Shown: positions 8,945 through 9,122 of the stretch, in pieces
Numbering within the stretch: position 1 is the stretch's first letter
Layout: the number at the start of each line of letters is the position of its first letter
DNA from: CBFGRU01 sp965651255
GTDB taxonomy: Bacteria > Planctomycetota > Phycisphaerae > Phycisphaerales > SM1A02
Direction: 5' to 3'
NCBI GenBank assembly: GCA_965651255.1
Contig: CBFGRU010000122.1
Span: 1-9,122, forward strand
DNA length: 9,122 nt
Notes under the pieces: generated by a model
Seen by the model: the letters and a program-made list of their open reading frames with translations, nothing else
Databases searched by the model: none
What the model was told of the DNA's origin: nothing
Position numbers and translations under genes: made by a program

Positions 8945-9122
8945 GTGATGTCCCTCCGAGCAACAACGAGTCGCCATCAAACCAGATCAACAACATCAAA
9001 TTCAGACGAGCGCCTCACGCCATGATGTGGCAAGCGGCATGCCTGTGCCAAGGGGGCGAAATTCGGGTTTCATCAGCCGGAAGGGGCGGGAAACCACTCC
9101 ACCGCTGCCAGAACGGCAGGAA
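8945..9122 (-). promoter_or_regulatory. Upstream region of clpB with an inverted motif; promoter not identified
   Basis: These 178 bp precede clpB and contain no gene. A TGGCA-N13-TGCCA inverted pair lies at 9028-9032 and 9046-9050, with a GGCATGCC palindrome (9036-9043) between the arms, 84-106 bp upstream of the clpB start. On the minus strand the right-hand arm lies within CTTGGCACAGG, which loosely resembles a -35 (TTGGCA), but no fitting -10 follows. No CIRCE-type TTAGCACTC inverted repeat and no clear heat-shock sigma-32-type promoter were found. A small CTGCC-N5-GGCAG stem at 9105-9119 near the window edge may belong to a neighbouring gene's end. Confidence 0.25.

Noticed and set aside
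8945..9122. CIRCE element or sigma-32-type heat-shock promoter for clpB
   Set aside because: Both strands were read for a TTAGCACTC-N9-GAGTGCTAA dyad and for CTTGAA/CCCCAT-type boxes at proper spacing; none was found.

Overview
This is a high-GC bacterial chromosome segment. I infer a Planctomycetota-type bacterium (Phycisphaerae-like) from the general look of the coding sequences and the gene style; no marker in the window proves it. Five protein genes are supported: a 5'-truncated aroC (chorismate synthase), a secreted YVTN/NHL-type beta-propeller gene, a membrane-anchored TPR-like gene that I do not recognise, an Old Yellow Enzyme family reductase, and clpB.

Layout. Positions 1-1176 (+) hold aroC without its first dozen or so codons. 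The 240-bp gap to the next gene holds a bipartite REP-like palindromic element. Positions 1417-2559 (+) hold the beta-propeller gene. On the minus strand, 2556-4394 hold the TPR-like gene, tail-to-tail with the propeller gene, so that both stop codons lie inside one CTAG. On the minus strand, 4967-6103 hold the OYE reductase and 6311-8944 hold clpB, separated by a strong hairpin that can terminate clpB. The last 178 bp are the clpB upstream region.

Two structures are not explained by ordinary gene annotation. First, the last 36 codons of shared propeller sequence (2413-2520) recur base for base at 4499-4606, where they continue into a different tail and stop (Leu-Asn-Ala-Asp-stop at 4621). 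The 1978 bp between the copies hold one gene with its own -10 box and ribosome binding site. The simplest reading is that a gene cassette was inserted into the 3' end of the propeller gene with a 108-bp duplication, giving the propeller protein a new 12-residue C-terminus and leaving its old 3' end stranded downstream. Second, right after that stranded 3' end, 4662-4865 carry ten palindromic units on the pattern GTTTTGCAAAAC, spaced exactly 21 bp apart (two DNA helical turns) with 9-bp non-conserved spacers, and a decayed eleventh unit. It is not a CRISPR and not convincing as protein. It looks like a phased protein-binding array or an undescribed extragenic repeat, and before the insertion it would have sat between two convergent gene ends.

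The genes do not form one pathway: shikimate-pathway aroC, a stress disaggregase, a flavin reductase and two proteins of unknown role. None of the neighbours looks co-transcribed.
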